Shown: one piece after another, positions 25,870-35,835 of the stretch
Layout of the letters: each line of letters opens with the position of its first letter
How positions within the stretch are numbered: position 1 is the stretch's first letter
Assembly: GCA_963721365.1 (NCBI GenBank)
Contig: CAVRJE010000023.1
Coordinates: forward strand, 62,001-126,000
Source of the DNA: CAIQPS01 sp963721365
GTDB lineage: Bacteria > Actinomycetota > Thermoleophilia > RBG-16-64-13
Length of the DNA: 64,000 nt
Reading direction: 5' to 3'
The notes under the pieces: generated by a model
Told to the model about the DNA's origin: nothing
Database searches by the model: none
What the model saw: only the letters and a program-made list of their open reading frames with translations
Program-made: the position numbers and the translations under genes

Positions 25870-26948
25870 TCAGGCCACGCCCGACAGAAGCAGGCGTTCG
25901 AGCTCATCGGGCACCGACGAGCGCTTGAGCGCCAGTTCGCGGGTGATATGGCGGCGCTTGACCAGGTCCGCGAGACAGGAGTTCATCGTCTGCATGCCGT
26001 GCTGGCCGCCCGTCTGCATGACGGTGTAGAGCTGGTGCGTCTTGCCTTCGCGGATGAGGTTCTTGGCCGCCGGCGTCGATATCAGCACCTCGCAGGCGGC
26101 CACCCGGCCCGATCCTGAGGTCTTGGGCAGAGAGTTGCTGGGTCACGATCCCTTCGAGGGTGGCCGCTATCTGCACCCGGATCTGCTCCTGCTGGTGAGG
26201 CGGAAACACGTCGATGATGCGGTCGATCGTCTGCGGGCAGTCCTGCGTGTGCAGGGTGGCGAAGACCAGGTGGCCGGTCTCCGCCGCCGTGAGGGCGATC
26301 TGGATCGTCTCGAGGTCGCGCATCTCCCCGATGAGGATCACGTCGGGATCCTGCCGCAGGGCAGAGCGCAGAGCGACCGGGAAGCCCTTGGTGTCGCTCC
26401 CCACCTCCCGCTGGTTGACCACGCAGCGCTTGTGCGTGTGCAGGAACTCGATCGGGTCCTCGATGGTGACGATGTGGTCCGACCGCGTCTCGTTGATCTC
26501 GTCGATGATCGCGGCAAGCGTGGTCGACTTGCCCGAGCCGGTGGGCCCGGTGACCAGGACGAACCCGCGCGGCTTGTGGCAGAAGGTGTGCAGGATCTTG
26601 GGCAAGCCGCAGCTCGTCGATGGTCTTGATGTTGACAGGGATGAGCCGGAAAGCCGCCGCGAGCGTGCCCTTGTGGAAGAACACGTTCACCCGGAAGCGG
26701 GCCTGGCCGTAGAGCGAGTAGGAGAGATCGACCTCCCAGTCGGTCTCGAGCTTCTGCCGCTGGTCCTGGTTCAGGATGCTGTAGATGAGCTCGCGCGATT
26801 CGTTGGCCGTCAGCTCCGGATAGCCTTCGAGATTCTGGAGATGGCCGTCGATCCGCACCACCGGAGGCAAGCCCACCGCCAGATGGAGGTCCGACGCTTC
26901 GGCCTGAACTACTTGTCTAAGGATCTCGCCTAGATCCACCGGGTGCAC
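25870..26948 (-). CDS. pilT: Type IV pilus retraction ATPase PilT (two frame breaks)
   Basis: Hexameric ATPase that depolymerises the pilus. ATG 26948 opens MHPVDLGEILRQVVQAEASDLHL. A shift near 26605 precedes Walker A GPTGSGKSTT, the Asp box IVTIEDPIEF, Walker B LIGEMRDLETI and the His box FATLHTQDC. A second shift near 26110 leads to the C-terminal PAAKNLIREGKTHQ, the AIRNLIRE-like retraction motif that separates PilT from PilB. About 359 residues. It is 28 bp after pilB. The 134 bp to pilC contain no recognised feature. Confidence 0.9.
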
Positions 26949-26976
26949 TCCCTAACCGTTGGTCCCGATCCTCGGG

Positions 26977-28705
26977 TCATACGATGACCCGGGAGATCTC
27001 TTCAATGCTGGTCAGCCCTTGCAGCACGCGCTCAAGGCCGTCCTGGCGAAGAGCGATCATGCCCTCTGCTCGTGCCACTCGCCCTATCTCATCGGCACTC
27101 TTGCGCTCGACGATGAGTCTTTCTATCGCCTCGGTCACCAGCATGATCTCGTAGATCGCCATCCGGCCCTTGTAGCCGGTGTTGTTGCAGCGGGGACATC
27201 CCACAGCCCGGTAGAGCGGAGCTCTCCCCCTGCTCTCGATCGCGTCGCTGCTGAAGCCCACCTGACGCAGGATCTCGTGCGTCGGGGTATACGGCTCCCT
27301 GCAGTATTCGCAGAGCTTGCGGACCAGCCGCTGGGCGATGACGCAGTCCACGGCGGACGCGGTGAGGAAAGGCTCCACTCCCATCTCGGTGAGCCGGGTG
27401 AGCGCCCCGGGGGCGTCGTTGGTGTGCAGGGTGGACAGGACCAGGTGACCGGTGAGGGCCGATTCGATGGCTATCTGCGCCGTGTCCTTGTCTCGGACCT
27501 CGCCGACCATGACGATGTCGGGGTCGCATCGCAGGATGGAGCGCAGGCCGGACGCGAACGTCAGTCCGGCCTTGGGGTTGATCTGCACCTGGTTGATGCC
27601 CGCCAGCCGGTATTCCACCGGATCCTCGACCGTGATGATGTTCTTGTCCGGTGTGTTGAGGATGTTCAGGGTGGCGTACAGCGTGGTGGACTTCCCGGAT
27701 CCGGTCGGACCGGTCACCAGGATGGCACCGTACGGCTTTGTGGAACGAACGGCGATACCGGTTGAGGGCCTGATCGGAGAACCCGAGCTCCTCGAGGCGC
27801 AGCATCACGTTGGATCGGTCCAGGAGGCGGATGACGACCTTCTCGCCGTAGACGGTCGGCAGCGAGGCGACACGCATGTCGATCGGCCGGCCGCCCACGG
27901 TGAGGCCGATACGGCCGTCCTGGGGGATGCGCCGCTCGGCGATGTCGAGGTCGGCCATGATCTTGAGCCGGGAGATGACGCCGGCCTGGAGCCGCTTGGG
28001 GATGGTCATGATCTCGTGCAGCACGCCGTCGTGCCTGAACCGGATCAGAAGGTCCCTTGCCTGGGGCTCAAAATGGATATCCGACGCCCCTTCGTCGGCC
28101 GCTCGCGCGAGCACGCCGTTGACCAGCTTGACGACCGGGGCGGCCTCGACCTGCTCGCGGATGTCGCGCATGTCGTCGACGATCGCATCGTCCTCGCCGG
28201 CCGTGACTTTGGTTTCCAGACTGTCTGCGAGTGGGCTTCCGACGGAGCGCAGCTTGCTCAGCATCTCGACGATCTCTTCGTTGCCGGCCAGCCCCGGCTC
28301 GATGTCGAAGCCGGTGAGGATGCGCAAGTCATCGATGGCGACGATGTTCGAGGGGTCGGCCATGGCCACGAGCACGGTGTGCTCGTCTACGAAACTCACG
28401 GGGATAGCCGAGTACCGACGAGCGTCGCGCTCCGAGATGAGTTCGAGGGCGACCGGGTCGATCCGGGTGACGGCCAGGTCCAGGTACTTGCATCCGATGC
28501 GGCGGGCAAGCGCCTGCATGAGGTCGCCCTTGGTCACCCAGCCCTTCGAGAGGGCTATCTCCCCGATGCGCTGATGAGAGACCTGCTGCTCGGCCGTCGC
28601 CTGGTCGACCTGCTCCTGGGTGAGCAGGCCCATGTCGACGAGCACTTCACCCGTCGGCCGGCCTACCAGCCTTCGCTGCGCGTTGTCCTTTTTGGCCACC
28701 TGCAT
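26977..28705 (-). CDS. pilB: Type IV pilus assembly ATPase PilB (one frame break)
   Basis: Extension motor of the pilus. I place the start at ATG 28705 (MQVAKKDNAQRRLVG) with GGTGAG nine bases upstream; a longer open frame upstream would overlap aroE. Residues 1-160 form the GspE N-terminal domain (VLVDMGLLTQEQVDQA). The motor has APVVKLVNGVLARAADEGASDIHFEP, then after the break near 27735 GPTGSGKSTTLY, TVEDPVEYRLAGINQVQ, VGEVRDKDTAQIA and STLHTNDAPG. The tetracysteine zinc motif LCEYC...CPRCNNTGYKGR is typical of PilB. About 575 residues. Confidence 0.92.
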
Positions 28706-28715
28706 GGACGGTATC

Positions 28716-29576
28716 TCACCTCTCCCCGTCGATGCTTGTCCGCATGACGTCAACAGGCGCCCGCCGGCCCGTCCACAGCTCATACGAGCCGGCAGCCTGC
28801 ATCACGAGCATCTCCTTGCCGTCAATCGCGGTCGCACCTCGAGCTTTCGCCTCTCTCACCAGCGCCGTGGGTTCCCGGCCGTAGACCAGGTCCAGCACAA
28901 TCTGGCGACTGTGGAGAATATCGACAGGAATGGCCGACTCCTTGACGGACGGGGTCAGCCCTACTGAGGTGGCGTTCACGATGATCTCCGCTTCACGGCC
29001 GACGCCGAACAGTTCGTGTTCGGGAACAGCGAGACAGCCGGCGCTACCCCACGAGGCGGCCTGTGAGCACAGCGAGACGGCGCGCTCGTGGGTACGGTTG
29101 TAGATGTGTATCTCTCGGGCCCCGTCCTCGACCAAAGCCGCGACGACCGCGCGCGCCGCTCCTCCTGCTCCGGCGACGAAGCATGCGAGCCCCCGCGCTC
29201 CCTCGGGCCGGAGACCGCGCAGCGCTGCCAGGAAGCCGCTCTTGTCGGTGTTGTAGCCGACGAGGCGGTCGTTGTCGTTGACCACGGTGTTGACCGACCC
29301 GATACGGAGGGCTGCAGCCTCCACGTCGTCGAGGAGGGCGACGATGGCTTCCTTGTGAGGGATCGTCACGTTGACTCCCCGAAAACCCAGGCCGCGCAGA
29401 CCCGACACGGCTTCCGGCAGGCGCTCGGAAGGCACGTCGAAAGCGAGGTAGACCATGTCAATGCCCTGGGCCTGGAACGCCGCATTGTGCATGCGCGGAG
29501 ACAGCGAATGGACGACGGGGTGACCCAGCACGCCGATCACGCCCGTCCGGCTACCGATGTTGTCGCTCGCCCCCAT
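28716..29576 (-). CDS. aroE: Shikimate dehydrogenase AroE
   Basis: NADPH-dependent reduction of 3-dehydroshikimate, 286 residues, unbroken. Substrate-site motifs: GHPVVHSLSPRMHNAAF, NVTIPHKEAI with the catalytic Lys, GYNTDKSGF with the catalytic Asp; cofactor loop VAGAGGAARAVV and NRTHERA. The start codon at 29576 opens MGASDNIGSRTGVIGVLGHP. It lies between mltG and pilB, separate from the rest of the aromatic pathway genes on the other arm. Confidence 0.94.
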   Translation of the reverse strand: MGASDNIGSRTGVIGVLGHPVVHSLSPRMHNAAFQAQGIDMVYLAFDVPSERLPEAVSGLRGLGFRGVNVTIPHKEAIVALLDDVEAAALRIGSVNTVVNDNDRLVGYNTDKSGFLAALRGLRPEGARGLACFVAGAGGAARAVVAALVEDGAREIHIYNRTHERAVSLCSQAASWGSAGCLAVPEHELFGVGREAEIIVNATSVGLTPSVKESAIPVDILHSRQIVLDLVYGREPTALVREAKARGATAIDGKEMLVMQAAGSYELWTGRRAPVDVMRTSIDGER

Positions 29577-29684
29577 CCACGCACCTCCGCTTCGGTTGCC
29601 TGCTGCTACTGTGCAGACTACCGCTCGGAAGGCGGTTCCGTCTCATACTAAGGTGAGATGCTGGCGGCTCAGCCGCGGCGCAGC

Positions 29685-30817
29685 CTATAGCCCCAGGTTC
29701 TTCTTGATCTTGAGGAACTCCTTGTAGTCGGCCGTGAAGTACATCTTGCCGTCCTTGTCGGCAAGGAAGTACAGGTAGTCCACGGCCGCCGGTTGCAGCG
29801 CGGCTTTGAGAGAGACGAGCCCCGGGTTTGCTATGGGACCGGGCGGAAGTCCCTTCTTGACACGGGTGTTGTACGGTGAATCGACCTTGAGATCCGCGTC
29901 AGTCAGGGGTTCGCTCCAGTTCTGGACGGCGTACCGCACCGTGACATCAAGGCCCAGCGTCATCTTCTTCTTCAGGCGGTTGTAGATCACGGCCGCCACC
30001 ATAGCCCGGTCGCTGGCAGTGACCGCCTCCTTCTCCACGAGCGACGCGACGGTGACTATCTGATAGGGAGTGAGCCCGAGGGTCTCCGCGTTGGTCCATG
30101 GCAACGAGGCCGTCTTCTTGCTGAAGGCCGCCAACTGGGCGCCGATGAGCTCGGTCGGGCCATCCCCGGTCATCAACTCATAGGTGTCGGGAAAGAGCAG
30201 TCCTTCGAGCGTGGTGACTTCTGTCTCGGTCCCGCCGATCTTAGGCACCACAAACTTGTCGGGCTGCTGGCTCAGATCAAGATAGGTGGCGGCCGCCTTG
30301 ACGTTGCCGGCCTTGACCAGCAGGGAGCCCACCTGGCTCGCGGCAAGGCCCTCCGGGATGGTGACCTTGAAGGTATTGGCATTGGTGCCGCTGGTGGTGC
30401 CCAGGCCCTTCTCCAGCTTGTCGACGATGGCGACGAGTTGCGCCTTGGTAGGCAGTTGGTAAGTGCCGGGCAGGAGCTTCGCCTCGCTTCCCCGCGAGGC
30501 GACGAGGTCTACGAAGGCCGATGCCGAGCCGATAACCCCTTTGTCCTCCAGCAGCTGGCCGATCTGCGTCGCGGTCATGCCCGGGCTGATCGTGACCTTG
30601 ACGCTGGTCGCGAGGCTCGTCGACGTTGTTTCCGCTGCCTTGGCCTGCAGCCAGTCGTGCCCCCTGTTGACGACCGTGTAGACGCCGAACATGAAGGCGA
30701 AGAAGCCAATCACCACGACAATGCGGGTGATCCAGGCTCTGCCCGAACGCCGCTTCTCTTCTTCTTGACGGGGTAGCTCTCGCCCGCCCGCGGTAGTTCC
30801 GAATACCAGTCGCTCAT
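29685..30817 (-). CDS. mltG: Endolytic murein transglycosylase MltG (one N-terminal frame break)
   Basis: Membrane-anchored YceG-like enzyme that cleaves nascent glycan strands and ends elongation. I start it at ATG 30817 (MSDWYSELPRAG), which has GGTGGAGAG upstream and lies 12 bp after the corrected ruvX stop; a frame change near 30750 joins it to WITRIVVVIGFFAFMFGVYTVV, the single N-terminal membrane helix. A LysM-like region (VTISPGMTATQIGQLLEDKGVI) and the catalytic core follow: LEGLLFPDTYEL, TVASLVEKEAV (catalytic Glu), YNTRVKKGLPPGPIANPGL. An unshifted start at 30875 would overlap ruvX and is less likely. Confidence 0.88.
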
Positions 30818-30829
30818 CTTTCTCTCCAC

Positions 30830-31223
30830 CTAGCTCCTGGACCGCCATGCAAGATAGTCCTGCAACATATAGCACGCAGCCACCGAATCCTGCTCCCCGC
30901 TCCTCTTCGCGCCGCTTTCGGCCAGCTTTGAGGTATACCGTTCATCCCAGGTGAGGACCGGCGATCGGCGTCAGCGTCGCTAGTCGCTCTTTGAAGGCGA
31001 CCACCGCCTTCATCTGCTCGTTGGTCCCTCCTGCCAGCGGACGCGGCAGCCCCACTACGATCTCACCCGCACCGTGCTCGTCGGCGATAGCGACGATTCT
31101 TAGAAGCGCCCGCTCCCGATTCCGTTCCCGGATGACCGGCAACGGCGCACACGTGACTCCCAGGGAGTCCGAAATGGCTACCCCTGTCCGGCTGGTCCCC
31201 ACGTCTATACCCAAGACTCGCAC
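30830..31223 (-). CDS. ruvX: RuvX/YqgF pre-16S rRNA nuclease (one frame break)
   Basis: RNase H-fold protein needed for 16S rRNA 5' end maturation. ATG 31223 opens MRVLGIDVGTSRTGVAISD with the first catalytic Asp. EIVVGLPRPLAGG follows. Near 30960 the frame shifts and continues PVLTWDERYTSKLAESGAKRSGEQDSVAACYMLQDYL, with the family's DER(Y/F) motif, to TAG 30830-30832. About 131 residues. It sits between alaS and mltG, the widely conserved alaS-ruvX-mltG-aroE order. Confidence 0.9.
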
Positions 31224-33843
31224 CTAGTCATTCAGGCTCGTCAGAACCGTATCGCGCGCGCAGACGATAGCATCATCGAGCTTGAGGGGGTCCCCGCCAC
31301 CGCCTCGGCCCAGATGAGGCGTGCCTCCCCCACCCCCGCCGAATACTCGGGAGGCGGTCCTCACTACCTGACCCGCGTCCACCCCCGCTATCTGGGGGCT
31401 CACGCTGACCACCAGCGCGGCCTTGCCCTGCAGTTCCGCGCCCAGTGCCACGACGCTCGGTTGGGTGCGCTCGCGAACCTGGTCGACGAGAGCGAGCAGG
31501 TGGTCCATGTCGCGCGCTTCCACCGCAGCCGCGACCACTGCTACCCCGTCGTGGCGCACAGCCTCCGAGGCGAGCGACGCGACCACGTCTTTGGCCGCCC
31601 GCGATACGAAGCCCGACAGTTCGCTCTCGAGGGCGGTTACCCGGTTCTGCAGCCTGGCGATTGCCGGAAGCACCTGGTCGTCGGTCACCCCGAGAGAGGA
31701 CGCCGCGGAGCCGACCAGCAGGTCGCGGTCCCGGTAGTACGACACGGCCGCCCTTCCGGACACCGCCTCGATGCGGCGCACGTTGGCCCCGACGCTGCCC
31801 TCGGAGATGATCTTGAAAGCTCCTATTTCGCTCGTCCAGGCGACGTGAGTGCCCCCGCACAACTCCCGGCTGAAGTCGTCGATCTCCACCACCCGCACGA
31901 AGTCGCCGTACTTCTCGCCGAACAGGGCGGTCGCCCCCAGATCGCGGGCGTGCTCCAGACTGGTGGTGAACGTGCGGACGGGATGGTTCTCGACGATACG
32001 CCGGTTGACCAACTCCTCGATCTCCTTGAGATGGTCGCGCCCTATCGGCTCGTGATAGGCGAAGTCGAAGCGGAACTTGTCGGCTCGCACCGAAGAGCCC
32101 GCCTGCGTCACGTCTTTACCCAGTCGCGAGCGGAGCGCGTAGTGCAGCAGGTGCGTGGCGGTGTGATTGGCGGCGACGTCGTGACGGTAGCTTGACGAAA
32201 GGCTTGCTTTGACCCGCAGTCCCGCCTCGATCTCGCCCTCGAGCGGCCGGGCGACGAGTACCTGCACCTCGCCCTGTTGCTGCACGTCCTCCACCTGCAC
32301 CCTGCCGCAGTCGGCTTCGACGACGCCCGTGTCGGCGGTCTGGCCACCCATCTCGGCATAGAAGGGACTTTCCCGCAGCGCCAGCAGTACTCGTCCGTCC
32401 TCGAGCGTCTCCAGGTTCTCTACCACCGTATAGAGATCATCGCGCTCGTAGCCCTTGAACTCGGTGGCATGGTCGGTCTGACGGGCGAAGCGCACGATGG
32501 CGTCCTGAAGCATGTCCCCGCCCTTCTGGGCGCGGCGGCCTCGCTTGCGCTGGTCTTCCATCGACGATTCGAAGCCGTCCAGGTCGAGCGCAAGGCCGCG
32601 CTCCTCGACGATCTCTCGAGTGACTTCCACCGGGAAGCCGTAGGTATCGTGCAGCTGGAAGGCGACGGCGCCGGGAAACACGTTGCTGCCCTCGTCCTCA
32701 GCGCGGGCGATCGCCTCTTCCACGAGCACCAGCCCCTGGTCGAGCGTCCTGTTGAAGCGCTCCTCTTCCGATCCCGACCGTGCGCAGGATCGCCTCCCGG
32801 CGGTCGACCAGTTCCGGGTACGTCCCCCCCATGAGGTCGATGGTCCTCTGGGCGAAGCGCTGGAGGAAGGGCGGTTCCATGCCGGCCGAACGGCTGAAGC
32901 GGGCTGCGCGACGGATGATGCGGCGAAGCACGTATCCCCGGCCCTCGTTGCTGGGCAAGACGCCGTCGGCGACGAGGAACGACATGGCCCGCGCATGGTC
33001 GGCGAGCACGCGGAGGGCGACATCCACCGGCCGGTCTTCCCCGTACCGCTTGCCGGCGATCTCCTCCCCCAGTTCCACCAGGGGCTTGAACAGATCGGTC
33101 AGAAAGACCGCGGGGACGCCCTGCTTGAGCGCCGCCACCCGCTCGAGGCCCATGCCGGTGTCGATGTTCTGCTTGGGCAGGTTGGTGAGCTGCCTGTTCT
33201 CGCCCATGTTGTAGCCGGTGAAGACCAGGTTCCAGTATTCGACGAACCGGTCGCAGTCGCAGCCCGGCCGGCAATCAGGGTCGGAGCAGCCGTAGTCGGG
33301 TCCGCGGTCGAAATAGAGCTCCGAGCAGGGGCCGCAGGGGCCCGTAGGCCCGACCGGTCCCCAGAAGTTGGCGCTACGGGGAAGGCCCACCATCCGCGTC
33401 CGCGGCACGCCCACCGACTCCCAGAGAGCGACGGCCTCTTCGTCGGCGGCGATCTCGTCGTCACCTTCGAAGTACGAGACCCAGATCAGATCGGGATCGA
33501 GCTTGAGGTAGTCGAGGGAGAACTCCCAGGCGTACCGTACAGCCCCTTCCTTGAAGTAGTCGCCCACGGAGAAGTTGCCCAGCATCTCGAAGAACGTGCA
33601 GTGCCGGGCGGTCAGTCCCACCTTGTCGATGTCGGACGTGCGAAAACACTTCTGGACGCTGGTGAGCTTGGCGCTCGGGGGCTCGGACAGGCCCATGAAG
33701 TAGGGCATGAACTGCTGCATGCCGGCGGTGGTCAGCAGTACGGACGTGTCCTTGTAGGGGACGAGAGAGGAACTGGGAACGAGCAAGTGGCCTCGCTCGG
33801 CAAAGTAGTCCAGATACATCTTCCGCAGTTCGGCCGTCTTCAC
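31224..33843 (-). CDS. alaS: Alanyl-tRNA synthetase (one frame break)
   Basis: Charges tRNA-Ala. GTG 33843 overlaps the sigma-factor stop (GTGA). The class II core is intact: LVPSSSLVPYKDTSVLLTTAGMQQFMPYF, CFRTSDIDKVG, HCTFFEMLGNFS, GPTGPCGPCSE. A shift near 32775 joins to EERFNRTLDQGLVLVEEAI. The editing domain has NHTATHLLHYALR (HxxxH zinc ligands) and CGGTHV. The C-terminal DHHA1 domain ends with the Gly-rich VFGGGGGGTPHLGRGGGG loop. About 873 residues. The essential nature of this gene supports treating the break as an error. Confidence 0.93.
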
Positions 33844-34697
33844 CTATCGAACCTCGCCTCTCTCCGCCGCGCCGTCGGTCTGGGATCTCTTCCACCATGT
33901 ACTGGCGGAGATTCTCTATCGATCTTCTGATGAGACGCGAAACGTGCATCTGCGAGATGCCGATCCGCGCCGCCACCTGCGTCTGCGTCATGCCTTCGAA
34001 GAAACGCAGGTGGAGGATCAAGCCGTTCACGAGGATCGAGCCGCTCCATGGCAGGCGCGAGCAAGCGGCGCTGCTCGAAGACCTCGTACGCTTCTTCTTC
34101 GGTGCCCAAGACAGTCGAGCAGGCCCACGGACTCGTCTTCGTCCGGACCCCCTCCGGAGAAGATGGACACCGCGCTATAGGCCCGCCCGCTCTCCAGGGC
34201 CTCGACGACCTGTTCTTCTGATGCGCTCGTAGCCGCGGCCAACTCGCCGATGGTCGGAGACCGCTGTAGTTCGACCGTCAAGGACTCCATGACCCGGTTG
34301 AGCCGCACGTTCAGGTCTTGAAGGGCCCTGGGGACTTTGACGGCCCAGCCTTTGTCGCGGAAGTACCGCTTGATCTCCCCCAGGATGGTGGGGGTCGCAT
34401 ACGTGGAAAGCTCCACCCCCCGGTCGAGGTCGAAACGGTCGATGGCCTTGATGAGGCCGATGCAGCCGACCTGGATGAGGTCCTCGACGCGGCTGGCCGC
34501 GAGACACGAAGCGCCGCGCCAGACTCCTGACCAGAGGCAGATAGCGAGTGATGAGTTCTTCTCTGGCCGCGGGGTCTTGCTCGATCGCGGACCAGGACCA
34601 GCAGATCCCGTTCGGGCATCGTCTTTGGTCCGTCACCGTAGGCCATAGGCAGGTTTACCGCCTGTGCCCGTCCTCTTGCAGTATCGGTTCGTGACAC
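33840..34697 (-). CDS. SigF/SigB-type sigma-70 factor (multiple frame breaks)
   Basis: RNA polymerase sigma factor of the group 3 SigB/SigF/SigG class. GTG 34697 follows the antisigma stop without a gap. Pieces in order: AAREELITRYLPLVRSLARRFVSRG (region 2.1), DLIQVG-type segment, ELSTYATPTILGEIKRYFRDKGWAVKVPRALQDLN (2.2-2.4 to 3, diagnostic of this class), SPTIGELAAATSASEEQVVEALESGRAYSAVSIF (region 3) and LHLRFFEGMTQTQVAARIGISQMHVSRLIRRSIENLRQYM (region 4.2 helix-turn-helix). Frame changes occur near 34590, 34500, 34110 and 34030, and one more near 33870 would give a TGA at 33840-33842 overlapping alaS. Such factors direct stress or developmental genes and are normally held by an RsbW partner, present just upstream. 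Confidence 0.83.
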
Positions 34698-35127
34698 CTA
34701 GGTGATCCGTTTCTCCATCTCGACGGAGAAAGACCCCGCGGTGGGCCCATCTGCCGTCCGGTACCCATCGACCAGCGAATCCATGAACATCCGGAGCACG
34801 TCCGACAGGGCGTCCCTGCCTAAGTCGCTGCGCTCAGTCCCGGAAAGAGTGCTGCCTTACCAGTTGGCTGCTAAGCCCCCCGACCGCGACCTTGAAGGTC
34901 TCGCCAACGACGGAGACGGCTAGAGTAAGATCGTTCCCCTCGACGGGCTCTTCCCTGAACAGGGTCTCGACGGCCAGTTCGATATCGTCGAGCCGGTCGA
35001 CCGACAGCGCATGGCGCGATGCCACTCCCCCGATGACCACCCGCATGACGGGCAGAGTGCCCCTTCCCCGAGGAGCACGAAGGATGATGATATCGGGCGT
35101 TTCGCTCGGCTCAGCCAGATCCACCAC
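34698..35127 (-). CDS. RsbW-like antisigma partner with degenerate ATP site (one frame break)
   Basis: About 142 residues. GTG 35127 with GGAG four bases upstream opens VVDLAEPSETPDIIILRAPRGRGTLPVMRVVIGGVASRHALSVDRLDDIELAVETLFREEPVEG. This matches the helix-strand start of SpoIIAB/RsbW kinases (GGLASRL...DDIKLAVSEA), but the N-box Asn expected after the E of that helix is absent and the region is short. After a shift near 34870 the tail reads DALSDVLRMFMDSLVDGYRTADG...VEMEKRIT and stops at 34698-34700, directly before the sigma gene. Context strongly suggests it controls that sigma factor. Whether it binds ATP or acts as a kinase is doubtful. Confidence 0.65.
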
Positions 35128-35129
35128 CG

Positions 35130-35387
35130 CTACTCCGAAGTACCGCCGCCACTCAGGTACGCGTCCATCTCGACCTGCTTCTCCTCGTACGCGTGACGGC
35201 CCCGATCCACCGCTTCTTCGACCCGCGCCTTCAGGTCCTCGAAGACGCGCTGGGCCTCGCCGGGCACTTCGGCGAAAGACTCGGGCAGGCTCTTGCCTGT
35301 TTCCTGCGAGACTCGATGCGCGAGGATAAGAGCGCCACCTATGGCCACCCCTGTGACTAGAACAAGAAACGAACGAAAGCCGCCCAT
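35130..35387 (-). CDS. YtxH-like small membrane protein
   Basis: An 85-residue protein: MGGFRSF, one hydrophobic helix (LVLVTGVAIGGALILAH), then a charged helical part rich in Glu and Arg (EAQRVFEDLKARVEEAVDRGRHAYEEKQVEMDAYL). ATG 35387 overlaps the stop of the DUF948 gene (TGATG) and has AGGAGAG just upstream. YtxH/DUF948 pairs are common next to stress sigma genes and are thought to be general-stress membrane proteins; the function is not known. Confidence 0.7.
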   Translation of the reverse strand: MGGFRSFLVLVTGVAIGGALILAHRVSQETGKSLPESFAEVPGEAQRVFEDLKARVEEAVDRGRHAYEEKQVEMDAYLSGGGTSE

Positions 35388-35746
35388 CAGCTCTCCTTCC
35401 TTTTGCCCGAAACGAACGAGGCGATTCCTTCGGTGAGCGCGGACGACAGGCCGGCCATCTTCTTGATAGGCGTCGCGACAACGCCGTGAACTGCCGTGGT
35501 GGTGGACTCGGCCACCTTGATGATCTGAGCGACCGAGGTGGTGATCTGCTCGACCTGGTCCAGTTCCGCGTTCACGCGGTCGAGCGTGGTCTCCACCCGG
35601 GTCAAGAGCGGGAGGACCTCGGTGTTGACGTCGGTGAGGATGCTCGTGGTGCGGGTGAAGACCCCGGCCAGGCGAAGAAACATGTAGAGGAGCCCCACGC
35701 CGAAGAGCAGGAAGAAGACACCGATCGCAGATGTCCATGATGGCAT
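35387..35746 (-). CDS. DUF948 family membrane protein
   Basis: A 119-residue protein with one N-terminal membrane helix (SAIGVFFLLFGVGLLYMFLRLAGVF) followed by a long amphipathic, probably coiled-coil stretch (DVNTEVLPLLTRVETTLDRVNAELDQVEQITTSVAQI) and a short basic end. This is the DUF948 layout. It is first in a run DUF948-YtxH-antisigma-sigma-alaS-ruvX-mltG, all overlapping or nearly so. GGAG lies about eleven bases before the ATG. Function unknown. Confidence 0.75.
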   Translation of the reverse strand: MPSWTSAIGVFFLLFGVGLLYMFLRLAGVFTRTTSILTDVNTEVLPLLTRVETTLDRVNAELDQVEQITTSVAQIIKVAESTTTAVHGVVATPIKKMAGLSSALTEGIASFVSGKRKES

Positions 35747-35799
35747 TGGCGTTCCACTCCATACCTGGCCCCCTTCTCTCTTCGGGGAAAACGATACCG

Positions 35800-35805
35800 A
35801 CTATA
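35800..35805 (-). promoter_or_regulatory. Putative -10 (TATAGT) of the DUF948-sigma-alaS operon
   Basis: On the minus strand GGTATAGTCGG lies 54 bases before the DUF948 ATG, in the 89-bp gap after mnmA. No clear -35 is seen, and it does not look like a SigB-type promoter. Confidence 0.35.
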
Positions 35806-35835
35806 CCACAGGCAAATTCCTGCACTTCCCCAGGG

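Noticed and set aside
26082..26948. Long plus-strand frames opposite pilB, pilT, secDF and EF-G as extra genes
   Set aside because: They mirror codon structure of the strong minus-strand genes in GC-rich DNA and show no family motifs.
29577..29684. GCGGC-TGA-GCCGC as a terminator after mltG
   Set aside because: The stem is only five pairs with a three-base loop and no T-run; too weak to list.
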